Of a DNA stretch of 39,963 nucleotides, positions 1-7,622 are shown piece by piece. A model generated the notes under the pieces. It was not told the DNA's origin. It did no database searches and saw only the letters and a program-made list of their open reading frames with translations. The position numbers and the translations under genes are program-made. Position 1 is the stretch's first letter, and every line of letters begins with the position of its first letter. The DNA comes from Halioglobus sp. Lineage in GTDB: Bacteria > Pseudomonadota > Gammaproteobacteria > Pseudomonadales > Halieaceae. The DNA lies in contig PABK01000005.1 of NCBI GenBank assembly GCA_002699145.1, forward strand, positions 1 to 39,963, given 5' to 3'.

Positions 1-4
1 CTTC

Positions 5-106
5 GTCATTCCCGCGCAAGCGGGAATCCAGCCCCCCACCTCGTCATTCCCGCGCAAGCGGGAATCCAGCCCCCCCTTCGTCATTCCCGCGCAAGCGGGA
101 ATCCAG
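5..106. repeat. Three dRS3/REP-like palindromic repeats
   Basis: Three identical 27-bp units lie at 5-31, 43-69 and 80-106. Each reads GTCATTCCCGCG, then CAAG, then CGGGAATCCAG, so each holds the palindrome ATTCCCGCG/CGGGAAT. The C-rich spacers are 10-11 bp. The same family recurs at 2060-2186 and 13224-13487. Such short palindromic repeats are common between proteobacterial genes and resemble dRS3 of Neisseria. No gene precedes 169 in the window. Confidence 0.85.
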
Positions 107-168
107 TACCCTGCAACCACCGCCACCCACAACCACGCCCCACTCCACCACGGAAACCACGCCCTCGC

Positions 169-765
169 ATGGCCAGCCGCCGCAACAACATTTCCCTCAC
201 CGACCTGCTGGCCGAGGTGCGCGCCTGCCGTCATTGCGCGGCGGAGCTGCCCCTGGGGCCCAACCCGGTACTGCGCGCCAGCGACAGCGCGCGGCTGCTG
301 ATTGTCGGGCAGGCGCCCGGCACCCGGGTGCACGCCTCGGGCATCCCCTGGGACGATCCCTCCGGCGAACGCCTGCGCGACTGGTTGTGCGTGGACCGCG
401 ACACGTTCTACGACGAGCGCCGCATCGCCATCGTGCCCATGGGCTTCTGTTACCCGGGCAAGGGCAAGTCCGGCGACCTGCCGCCGCCCCCGGAGTGCGC
501 GCCGCGCTGGCACGCGCCACTGCTGGAACACATGCCCGCCATCGAACTGGTGCTGCTGGTGGGCAGTTACGCGCAGGCCTATTACCTGGGCAAGTCCCGT
601 GAGACGCTGACCGAGCGCGTGCGCCGCTGGCCCGATTTTGGCCCGCGCTTTTTCCCACTGCCGCACCCCTCGCCGCGCAACACCCTGTGGCTGAAGCGCA
701 ACCCCTGGTTTGCCGACGAAGTGCTGCCCGCCCTGCGTCGACGCACTGCCAGCGCCCTGGGCTGA
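169..765 (+). CDS. Uracil-DNA glycosylase superfamily protein
   Basis: A 198-residue protein of the uracil-DNA-glycosylase (UDG) superfamily, whose members remove damaged or misplaced bases such as uracil from DNA. Near residue 47 it has GQAPG, matching the active-site loop GxxPG of UDG families 4 and 5, followed by SGIPWDDPSGERLRDWL. Near residue 165 it has HPSPRN, matching the second UDG motif (HPS). An N-terminal CRHC pair (residues 20-23) could be part of a metal site, but the four-cysteine FeS pattern of family 4 is not evident. The length fits UDG-fold proteins. The ATG at 169 is used; no strong ribosome binding site is seen. Substrate specificity cannot be told from the sequence. Confidence 0.75.
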   Translation: MASRRNNISLTDLLAEVRACRHCAAELPLGPNPVLRASDSARLLIVGQAPGTRVHASGIPWDDPSGERLRDWLCVDRDTFYDERRIAIVPMGFCYPGKGKSGDLPPPPECAPRWHAPLLEHMPAIELVLLVGSYAQAYYLGKSRETLTERVRRWPDFGPRFFPLPHPSPRNTLWLKRNPWFADEVLPALRRRTASALG

Positions 766-827
766 GGCTTGCCTTTTTGCTTCGCGGCCGGTATCACTGT
801 GGGTTTTTCGTCGACGGAGACAAGTCT

Positions 828-2048
828 GTGCTGGAACTGGTGACGCCCGAATCGGTGGGCATGGACAGCGCGCAACTGGCCAGGGTGGGAGAGCACCTGG
901 GCAGCCGTTACGTCGATCCGGGCAAGATATGCGGCAGCGTCACCCTGGTGGCCCGTGGCGGCAAGCCCTGCTACCTCGACGTGCGCGGCATGCGCGATGT
1001 CGAACGCGGCACGCCAATGAGCGAGGACACGATCCTGCGCTTCTATTCCATGACCAAGCCGATCACCTCCGTGGCGTTGATGACCCTGCACGAGCGCGGC
1101 CTGTTTTCCCTCGACGACCCGGTGCACCGCTTCATACCCGAATGGCGCGACCTGCGCGTGTGGACGGGCGGTTCACACCCGCTGTTCGCCACCGAGCCGG
1201 CGCGGCGCGCCATGACCATCCGCGACCTGCTGATGCACACCTCGGGCCTGACCTACGATTTCCTGCGCGCCAGCAATCTCGACGCGGCCTACCGCAAGCT
1301 CAAGGTCGGCCGCTTCGTGCAGGGCTATACCCTGGCCGACATGATCGCGCAGCTCGCGCAACTGCCACTGGAGTTTTCTCCCGGGGAGCGCTGGAACTAC
1401 TCCGTGGGCACCGATGTACTCGGTTACCTGGTCGAGGTGATGAGCGGCCAGTCCCTGCCCGACTATCTGCGACAGACCATCTTCGAGCCGCTGGGCATGC
1501 ACGATACCTCCTTCGAGATCGCGCCGGACAAGGTGGCGCGCCTGGCCTCCTGCTACGAGCGCAACCTGGCCAGGGAAATGGTCCTGCAGGACGACGGGCA
1601 GGCCAGCGACTTCGCGCGGCGCACGTTCTTCTCCGGCGGCGGCGGGCTACTCTCCACGGTCGGCGACTACTACCGCTTCGCCAACATGCTGCTGCAGGGT
1701 GGCAGCGTGGACGGGGTGCGCATCATCGGCCGCAAGACCCTGGAGCTGATGACCGCCAATCACCTGCCCGGCGGTGTCGACATGACGCAGTTCGCCACCG
1801 GCAGCTTCAGTGAGACCGCCTACGACGGGGTGGGCTTCGGACTGGGCTTCGCCATGACCCTGGACCCGGTGCGCAACGGCCACCCGACCTCGCCGGGCAC
1901 CTTCTACTGGGGCGGACTGGCCAGCACCCTGTTCTGGGTTGACCCGCGGGAGGAACTGGTGATCGTCTTCGCCACCCAACTCATCCCCTCGCGCACGTTC
2001 AACTTTCGCGGACAACTGGAGAACATCATCTACGCCGCGCTGCGCTAG
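828..2048 (+). CDS. Serine beta-lactamase-like hydrolase (class C / family VIII esterase type)
   Basis: Predicted 406-residue SxxK serine hydrolase of the beta-lactamase/penicillin-binding-protein-like fold. The nucleophile motif is S74-M-T-K77 and the second motif is Y191-S-V, the tyrosine motif of class C enzymes and family VIII esterases. SGGGGLLS and a later WGGLAST match conserved glycine-rich stretches of this family. No signal peptide is seen, which favours a cytoplasmic esterase over a true beta-lactamase. The open frame extends upstream to 687, but that part overlaps the previous gene. The GTG at 828 has GGAGA (816-820) at good spacing and begins the conserved segment VTPESVGMD, so I chose it. 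The substrate is unknown. Confidence 0.8.
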   Translation: MLELVTPESVGMDSAQLARVGEHLGSRYVDPGKICGSVTLVARGGKPCYLDVRGMRDVERGTPMSEDTILRFYSMTKPITSVALMTLHERGLFSLDDPVHRFIPEWRDLRVWTGGSHPLFATEPARRAMTIRDLLMHTSGLTYDFLRASNLDAAYRKLKVGRFVQGYTLADMIAQLAQLPLEFSPGERWNYSVGTDVLGYLVEVMSGQSLPDYLRQTIFEPLGMHDTSFEIAPDKVARLASCYERNLAREMVLQDDGQASDFARRTFFSGGGGLLSTVGDYYRFANMLLQGGSVDGVRIIGRKTLELMTANHLPGGVDMTQFATGSFSETAYDGVGFGLGFAMTLDPVRNGHPTSPGTFYWGGLASTLFWVDPREELVIVFATQLIPSRTFNFRGQLENIIYAALR

Positions 2049-2059
2049 TATATGAGAAC

Positions 2060-2186
2060 GTCATCCCCGCGCCCACCCCGTCATCCCCGCGCAAGCGGGG
2101 ATCCAGTGCCACCCACCCCGTCATCCCCGCGCCCACCCCGTCATCCCCGCGCGCACCCCGTCATCCCCGCGCAAGCGGGGATCCAG
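2060..2186. repeat. dRS3/REP-like repeats, full and half copies at 20-bp register
   Basis: Two full 27-bp palindromic units lie at 2080-2106 and 2160-2186 (GTCATCCCCGCG, CAAG, CGGGGATCCAG). Three truncated left halves start at 2060, 2120 and 2140. All starts fall on a 20-bp register, which suggests slippage or unequal exchange within the cluster. The block separates the esterase gene from the lipoprotein gene. Confidence 0.8.
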
Positions 2187-2256
2187 TTTTCCACGCTATA
2201 CTGTCCGCACAAAAGAAAACAAAACCAAACAAAACAAAAGCAAAAAGGAGCCCGCA

Positions 2257-4449
2257 ATGACTCAACCACGAAGCCATACCAGCCTGCTGGCGATCACTCT
2301 CACTCTCGTGCTCGCCGCCTGCTCGGACAACAGTGACAACAACCGCGAGCCCGACCCGGGTCCGGATCCCGGCCCCCCGCCGGTCAGCATCGAAACCCCC
2401 AACGCCGATCGCTGCGAGATTCTCGACGCGCTCAACTGCCTGTTCCCGTTCCCCAGCTCGGCCCTCACTGTCGCCGACCCGGATACGGACAGCGGCCGGC
2501 GCGTCAACCTGGCAATGGCGTCCATGCCGGTGAACAAGCAGGGCGTGCCCGTGGATCCGGCGGAATGGAACCGCAACGACGGCTTCTCGCCCTCGCAGAT
2601 GATCGTCACCCAGGTGCCGGGGCTGGACCTGGAGCAGACCGGGGTTCCGCCCATCACCGACCTGTCGCAGTCGCTGGCGGCGGACGCCCCGGTCATGGTA
2701 ATCCGCGCCTCCACTGGTGAGCAGCACCTGGTGTTCGGCGAACTCGATGCGAATACCGACGACCCGGACGAACAGACCTTCCTCATCCGCCCCATGCGCC
2801 AGTTCGAACGCGGCGAGCGCTACATCGTGGTGTTGCGCAACCTGCGCGGCGCGGACGGCGCGCTGCTGGAGGCGCCGGAGGTGTTCCGCGCTTTCCGCGA
2901 CGACATCCTCACCGACAACCCGGCCATCGAGGCGCGGCGCCCGGCGATGGAGGAGATCTTCAGCCTGCTGGACGAGGCGGGTGTCGCGCGCGAGGAACTC
3001 TACCTGGCCTGGGACTTCAACGTGGCCAGCGTGCGCAACATCACCGAGCGTATCCTGCACATCCGCGACGAGGCCTTCGCCTGGCTCGGCGACGCCGCGC
3101 CGGCGTTCACCGTCACCGAGGTGGAGGATTTTGATCCCTGTGATCCGGGCGGCTGCGCCGACGGGCAGGACGAGTACAAGTCGCGCACCATCGTCGGCAC
3201 CTTCGAGGTGCCCAATTTCCTCGACTCCGAGGACGGCGCACCGGGCTCGGCGTTCTTTTACGACACGCCAAACGATGGCCTGCCCGACCGCATGGGCGGC
3301 GACAACATGCTCAGCGCGAACTTTTACTGCAGCATCGCGCGCTCCATCGCCGAGGACTTCGACGCGCCGCCCAAGGCGATCGCACGCCCGTCGCTATACG
3401 GTCACGGCCTGCTCGGCAGTGGCCGCGAGGCGCTGCGCGGCACAGGCGCGAACGTCAACATCATGGCCGACGACCACCAGATGATGTTCTGCGCCACTGA
3501 CTGGGCCGGGTTCTCCGGCGAGGACGTCGGGACGGCGATCACCGCGCTGCAGGACATGTCCTTCCTGCGCCCGTTCTTCGACCGGCAGCAGCAGGGCCTG
3601 CTCAACTTCATGTTCCTGGCGCGCCTGCTCAAGCACGAGGACGGCCTGCGTTCCGACGCGGCTTTCCAGGCCGGCGGCCAGCCGGTGTTCGACAACACCA
3701 CGGTGTTCTACGACGGCAACAGCCAGGGCGGTATCCTCGGTGGCGCCTTGATGGGCGTGATCCAGGACGTGACCCGCGGCGTGCTCGGCGTGCCGGGCAT
3801 GAACTACAGCCTGTTGCTGCGCCGCAGTATCGACTTCGCCACCTACGCGCTGTTCTTCAGCGGCGAGGGCACCGGCGAGGACGGCGGCGGTTATCCCAGC
3901 GTCAAGGACCAGACCATCCTGCTGTCCATGGCGCAGATGCTCTGGGACCGCGCGGAATCCAGCGGCTACGCCTACCACATCGAGCGGCCGCTGCCGGGCA
4001 CGCCGTCCCACGCCGTGCTGCTGCAGGTCGCCTACGGCGATCACCAGGTGAGCATGTGGGCCGCCGAGCTGATGGCGCGCAGCATCGGCGCACGCTTGCG
4101 TGTGCCGGCGCTGGAAGCGGGACGCCACCCGGACGACAACCCCTTCGTCGGCTTCGAAGCCGTACCGGCCGGCGATTTCACCGGCTCCGTGCTGACCTAC
4201 TGGGACGACGGCCCGGTGGGCGGCGATGCGCACGACGGTGGCACCGTGGCGCCGCCGATTGTCAACCTGCCGCCCTTCGAGCCGGATTACGGCGAGGACC
4301 CGCACAGCCTGCCGCGCAAGGATCCCACCGCCCAGGCGCAGAAGTCTGCCTTCCTCATGCCGGGAGATGAGGGCAAGTTTGTCGATACCTGTGACCCGGC
4401 GTTGCCCTGCTTCGTCGACGGGTATAGCGGTGGGGCGGTCAGCCCATAG
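2257..4449 (+). CDS. Large lipoprotein with alpha/beta-hydrolase (lipase-like) motif
   Basis: A 730-residue predicted lipoprotein. The signal peptide ends in the lipobox LAAC with Cys22 as the lipidated residue, followed by a low-complexity acidic/proline linker, so the protein should be exported and membrane anchored. GHGLLGSG (about residue 388) and GNSQGG with Ser489 as likely nucleophile match the oxyanion and nucleophile-elbow pattern of alpha/beta hydrolases. AYGDHQVS near 595 may carry later catalytic residues. It resembles large extracellular lipase-like proteins of marine gammaproteobacteria, but I cannot name a family with certainty. The ATG at 2257 is preceded by AAGGAG. A Fur-controlled promoter starts right after its stop codon, and an iron-type receptor gene follows. 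Confidence 0.65.
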   Translation: MTQPRSHTSLLAITLTLVLAACSDNSDNNREPDPGPDPGPPPVSIETPNADRCEILDALNCLFPFPSSALTVADPDTDSGRRVNLAMASMPVNKQGVPVDPAEWNRNDGFSPSQMIVTQVPGLDLEQTGVPPITDLSQSLAADAPVMVIRASTGEQHLVFGELDANTDDPDEQTFLIRPMRQFERGERYIVVLRNLRGADGALLEAPEVFRAFRDDILTDNPAIEARRPAMEEIFSLLDEAGVAREELYLAWDFNVASVRNITERILHIRDEAFAWLGDAAPAFTVTEVEDFDPCDPGGCADGQDEYKSRTIVGTFEVPNFLDSEDGAPGSAFFYDTPNDGLPDRMGGDNMLSANFYCSIARSIAEDFDAPPKAIARPSLYGHGLLGSGREALRGTGANVNIMADDHQMMFCATDWAGFSGEDVGTAITALQDMSFLRPFFDRQQQGLLNFMFLARLLKHEDGLRSDAAFQAGGQPVFDNTTVFYDGNSQGGILGGALMGVIQDVTRGVLGVPGMNYSLLLRRSIDFATYALFFSGEGTGEDGGGYPSVKDQTILLSMAQMLWDRAESSGYAYHIERPLPGTPSHAVLLQVAYGDHQVSMWAAELMARSIGARLRVPALEAGRHPDDNPFVGFEAVPAGDFTGSVLTYWDDGPVGGDAHDGGTVAPPIVNLPPFEPDYGEDPHSLPRKDPTAQAQKSAFLMPGDEGKFVDTCDPALPCFVDGYSGGAVSP

Positions 4450-4451
4450 AC

Positions 4452-4480
4452 TTGCAAATGAGAATTATTAGCATTAATAT
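4452..4480 (+). promoter_or_regulatory. Sigma70 promoter with overlapping Fur box (unit 1)
   Basis: A -35 element TTGCAA (4452-4457) and a -10 element TAATAT (4475-4480) are separated by 17 bp. A 19-bp Fur-box-like sequence, AATGAGAATTATTAGCATT (4457-4475), fills the spacer, so Fur bound with iron would block polymerase. It starts 3 bp after the lipoprotein stop codon. The promoter points away from that gene and into a non-coding stretch. Confidence 0.75.
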
Positions 4481-4486
4481 CTGACC

Positions 4487-4663
4487 CGTCCTCCCACAAA
4501 GCCCCCCGTGCAGGCGGACCTCTGCCGGGGCGTGGGGGAGGGCAGGCGGTAGCGACCCCCGAACTCTGGGCCGCTGCAGCCTCTTGCGGGACCGCACATT
4601 GCGGACGACGCCGGCGCGACCGGTGATTGCAGGCTGCCATCGCGAGATGGCAGCTTTTTTTTT
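4487..4663 (+). ncRNA. Candidate Fur-regulated small RNA
   Basis: About 177 nt from the expected start of promoter unit 1 to the end of the terminator T-tract. The plus strand has no plausible ORF. The 5' part can fold into a long nested hairpin: CCTCCCAC (4490-4497) with GTGGGGGAGG (4532-4541), GCCCC (4501-4505) with GGGGC (4527-4531), and GCAG (4510-4513) with CTGC (4522-4525). It ends in a textbook intrinsic terminator. This is the layout of RyhB/PrrF-type iron-responsive sRNAs, but I see no similarity to either. It could instead be an untranslated leader whose terminator is conditional, since the receptor gene follows with its own promoter. Confidence 0.55.
4633..4663 (+). terminator. Intrinsic terminator
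   Basis: A perfect 8-bp stem, GCTGCCAT (4633-4640) with ATGGCAGC (4647-4654), has a 6-nt loop and nine T residues at 4655-4663. It would end both lipoprotein read-through and the candidate sRNA. Confidence 0.9.
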
Positions 4664-4720
4664 GCGCTGCTTTAGTCGAACCGCCATCTAAAACGTTATA
4701 CGAACCACCCTCATTCTCCC

Positions 4721-4749
4721 TTGTTAATAAGAATTAATCGCATTACTAT
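4721..4749 (+). promoter_or_regulatory. Sigma70 promoter with overlapping Fur box (unit 2)
   Basis: TTGTTA (-35, 4721-4726) and TACTAT (-10, 4744-4749) are 17 bp apart. The Fur-like box AATAAGAATTAATCGCATT (4726-4744) lies between them and is identical at 16 of 19 positions to the box in unit 1. It gives a leader of about 30 nt before the TonB receptor start at 4787, so the receptor should be iron repressed. Confidence 0.75.
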
Positions 4750-4786
4750 GCGGGCCAGCTCATACCACCACAAGGGAATGCCGCAG

Positions 4787-6904
4787 ATGAATAAACTTTA
4801 CGTCGGCCTGGGCCTGGCGCTGTTGGGCACCGCTGCCAGCGCCAGCGATACGGGCCTTGAGGAACTCACCATCGTCGGCAGCCGCGAGGACGCGCGGGCG
4901 TTGCCGGGCACCGGGTCGGTCATCGATAGCGAACAGATCCTGATCGAGGCGGCCAGCGACATCAACAAGCTGCTGAAGACGGTGCCGGGCGTGTACGTGC
5001 TGGAAGAGGACGGCTATGGCCTGCGCCCCAATATCGGCATCCGCGGCGCCACCTCGGAGCGTTCGAGCAAGGTGACCCTGCTGGAGGACGGCGTGATGAT
5101 CGCCCCGGCGCCTTACTCCAACCCCGCCGCCTACTACTTCCCCACCACGCTGCGCATGCACCAGGTCGAGGTGCTCAAGGGCGCGCCGTTGCTGCGCTAC
5201 GGGCCGCAGACCACCGGCGGGGTGATCAACATGGTGTCCACACCGATACCGGCACAAAACAGCGGGCGCATCAACCTGTCCTACGGCGAGAACGCCGAGG
5301 GCGACCTGCTGGCCAGCTACGGCGGCCGCGCCGGCGAGTTCGGCTTCCTGGTGGAGACCGCGCAGTTGCGCAGCGACGGTTTCAAGGATATCGACCGCAG
5401 CAATAACGACACCGGCTATGAGATCCAGGATTACCTGGTCAAGCTGATCTGGGAGGGCGAGCGCCAGAGCGTACTGTTCAAGGGCCAGTACTCCGAGGAG
5501 ACCTCGGACGAAACCTACCTGGGCCTCACCGACGCCGATTTCGACGACGACGCCACGCGCCGCTACGGCCTGTCGGAACCGGATGAAATGGACAACGACC
5601 ACGAGGGCTACAACCTGGTCTACCGCCTGGCCCTGACCGACAACGTGAACATGAGCGTGACCGGCTATTACAACGAGTTCTCGCGCAACTGGTTCAAGCT
5701 GTCCGGCGGCAGCAGTTACATCAGCGCGGCCAACGAGGGCGACAGCTTCGCCCAGGGTGTGCTGGACGGCACCCAGGACGTACAGGACCTGCAGTACAAG
5801 CACAACAACCGGGATTACGAGTCCAAGGGCGTCGAGCTGAACTTCGATATCGCCCTGGGCGACCACCAGCTTGCCGTGGGCGGGCGCAGCCACGAAGACG
5901 ACATGGATCGCTTCCAGCGCTCCGACTACTACGACCAGGTGGACGGCAGCCTCGTCTACACGCGCACCGAGGAGCCGACCGGCAGCGACAACCGCAAGGA
6001 AGACGCCGACGCGCTGTCCTTCTGGGTCACCGATAGCTGGCAGGTGACCGATGCGCTCAACCTCAACCTGGCACTGCGCTACGAGGACGTGGAGTCCAGC
6101 CGGGTGCAGTACGCCGACGCCGCGCGCACCGAGGTGGACAGCCGGCGCAAGAATGATTCCGACGAGCTGCTCCCCGGGGCATCCTTCACCTTTGACCTGA
6201 GCGAGAAGTGGCAGCTCCTGGGCGGCGTGCACGAGGGCTTTTCGCCCCTGGGCGGCGGCGCGGTGGAGAACGAGGACCCGGAGACGAGCACCAACTGGGA
6301 GGCCGGCGTGCGCTACCGCGGGCCGGTGTTCGTCGAGGCCGTGGGCTTTTACAGCGACTTCGAAAACAAGACCGAGGATTGCTCCAACGCCAACCCCTGT
6401 AGCAACGGCGCGACCTCCGGCTCGTTCAATACCGGCGAGGCGGAAATCTACGGCCTGGAAGTGCAGCTGGGCGCCAACTTCGACCTGGGTGAGTTCATGG
6501 TGCCACTGGATGTCATGTACACCTACACCGACGCCGAGGTCAGCGAGGACAACGAGGAGCAGGGTGTGCAGGACGGCGACCGCCTGGCCGCGGTGCCGGA
6601 AAACACCTTCAGCCTGCGCGTCGGCCTGGAGAGCAACTTCGGCTGGGACAACTACGCGGTGGCGCGCTACACGGACGAGATGTGCGTGGACATCGGCTGC
6701 AACAACGGCGGCGGCCGTTTCGACAGCACCGACGACCTGTTCGTGGTGGACCTGATCAGCCGCTATGCCTACACCGACAGCGCGACCTTCTTCTTCAAGA
6801 TGGAAAACCTGTTCGACGAGGAGGCGATCGTGTCGCGCCAGCCGGACGGCGCGCGTCCGAACAAGCCGCGCACGGCCCTGGTGGGCGTGGAGTGGACGTT
6901 CTAG
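4787..6904 (+). CDS. TonB-dependent outer membrane receptor (FecA-like)
   Basis: A 705-residue outer-membrane receptor, probably for a ferric complex. A signal peptide of about 20 residues (MNKLYVGLGLALLGTAASA) is followed by a TonB-box-like EELTIVG, a plug domain (INKLLKTVPGVYV, then RPNIGIRGA) and a 22-strand-type barrel ending in the aromatic EWTF, typical of outer-membrane insertion. The plug segment LLEDGVMIAPAPYSNPAAYY resembles FecA/ferric-dicitrate-type receptors. The open frame reaches back to a TTG at 4721 inside the promoter. The ATG at 4787 is preferred because AGGGA lies 9 bp upstream and the signal peptide starts there. The Fur box upstream supports a role in iron uptake; the exact ligand is unknown. 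Confidence 0.85.
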   Translation: MNKLYVGLGLALLGTAASASDTGLEELTIVGSREDARALPGTGSVIDSEQILIEAASDINKLLKTVPGVYVLEEDGYGLRPNIGIRGATSERSSKVTLLEDGVMIAPAPYSNPAAYYFPTTLRMHQVEVLKGAPLLRYGPQTTGGVINMVSTPIPAQNSGRINLSYGENAEGDLLASYGGRAGEFGFLVETAQLRSDGFKDIDRSNNDTGYEIQDYLVKLIWEGERQSVLFKGQYSEETSDETYLGLTDADFDDDATRRYGLSEPDEMDNDHEGYNLVYRLALTDNVNMSVTGYYNEFSRNWFKLSGGSSYISAANEGDSFAQGVLDGTQDVQDLQYKHNNRDYESKGVELNFDIALGDHQLAVGGRSHEDDMDRFQRSDYYDQVDGSLVYTRTEEPTGSDNRKEDADALSFWVTDSWQVTDALNLNLALRYEDVESSRVQYADAARTEVDSRRKNDSDELLPGASFTFDLSEKWQLLGGVHEGFSPLGGGAVENEDPETSTNWEAGVRYRGPVFVEAVGFYSDFENKTEDCSNANPCSNGATSGSFNTGEAEIYGLEVQLGANFDLGEFMVPLDVMYTYTDAEVSEDNEEQGVQDGDRLAAVPENTFSLRVGLESNFGWDNYAVARYTDEMCVDIGCNNGGGRFDSTDDLFVVDLISRYAYTDSATFFFKMENLFDEEAIVSRQPDGARPNKPRTALVGVEWTF

Positions 6905-6923
6905 GCGGTATCGGTTAGTGCAC

Positions 6924-6947
6924 GGGGCGCCAGTGGCGCCCCTTTTT
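6924..6947. terminator. Intrinsic terminator between TonB receptor and greB
   Basis: GGGGCGCC (6924-6931) pairs with GGCGCCCC (6935-6942) across a 3-nt loop, followed by five T residues. It lies between the convergent receptor and greB genes and may serve both. Confidence 0.8.
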
Positions 6948-6954
6948 CATTGTG

Positions 6955-7467
6955 CTAGTGGCTGTCGCCGCCGGGGTAGTCGATGGCCGTGACGTAGTAC
7001 GCACGTTCGCCACCGGGGGTGTTGACCACGACCTCGTCGTCCAGGCGCTTGCCCAGCATGGCCCGCGCCATCGGCGAGTCCATGCTCAGCCGGCCCGCGC
7101 CGAGGTCGAACTCGTCCGGCCCGACGATGCGCCAGCGCTGTTCCTGGCCGGCGTCGTCCTCCAGCGTGACCCAGGCGCCGAAGAAAATTTTCTCGCGGTC
7201 GTCCGGCGGCCGGCTCACTACCTGCAACTCGTCCAGGCGTTTGTTGAGAAAGCGCACCCGCGAGTCGATCTCGCGCAGGCGCCGCTTGCCGTAGATGTAG
7301 TCGCCGTTCTCCGAGCGGTCGCCGTTCTTCGCCGCCTCGTGCACCGCCTGGGTGACCTCGGGCCGTTCCACTTTCCACAGCTGGTGCAGTTCCGCGCGCA
7401 GGGCCTGTTCGCCCTCGGGGGTGATGTAGGTCGAGCCGCGCCGGCGCGGCGGTCTGTAGCGTCCCAT
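6955..7467 (-). CDS. greB: Transcription elongation factor GreB
   Basis: A 170-residue Gre factor that enters the RNA polymerase secondary channel and stimulates cleavage of backtracked RNA. The N-terminal coiled coil carries the tip motif KNGDRSENGDYIYGKRRLRE, in which the conserved acidic residues (D and E of GDRSEN) hold the catalytic magnesium. The C-terminal FKBP-like half follows (from about residue 95). RDRSEN with YIYGKRRLREID favours GreB over GreA, and the protein is slightly longer than GreA. The first ATG at 7467 gives the basic start MGRYRPPRRRG. It is convergent with the TonB receptor gene. Confidence 0.95.
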   Translation of the reverse strand: MGRYRPPRRRGSTYITPEGEQALRAELHQLWKVERPEVTQAVHEAAKNGDRSENGDYIYGKRRLREIDSRVRFLNKRLDELQVVSRPPDDREKIFFGAWVTLEDDAGQEQRWRIVGPDEFDLGAGRLSMDSPMARAMLGKRLDDEVVVNTPGGERAYYVTAIDYPGGDSH

Positions 7468-7622
7468 GGGGCGATTCTAGCCGCTGGCGCGGCACAGACA
7501 AAATTCCGTCACGCAGCGGCACCTGCGCGGTGCGGCGGGGCAATTGCGGTGCGCTGCGGGATTGATACACTGCGCGCAGACGATCGATGTACGACACAAT
7601 AACGAAGAAGGATGACGTTTTG

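Noticed and set aside
169-765. Naming the first gene as a specific UDG family (for example family 4 or 5)
   Set aside because: The motifs show the superfamily, but the FeS cysteine pattern and other family-defining residues are not clear enough.
4760-6232. 490-residue minus-strand frame opposite the TonB receptor
   Set aside because: Antisense frame typical of high-GC codon bias. The plus strand carries a complete, recognisable receptor.
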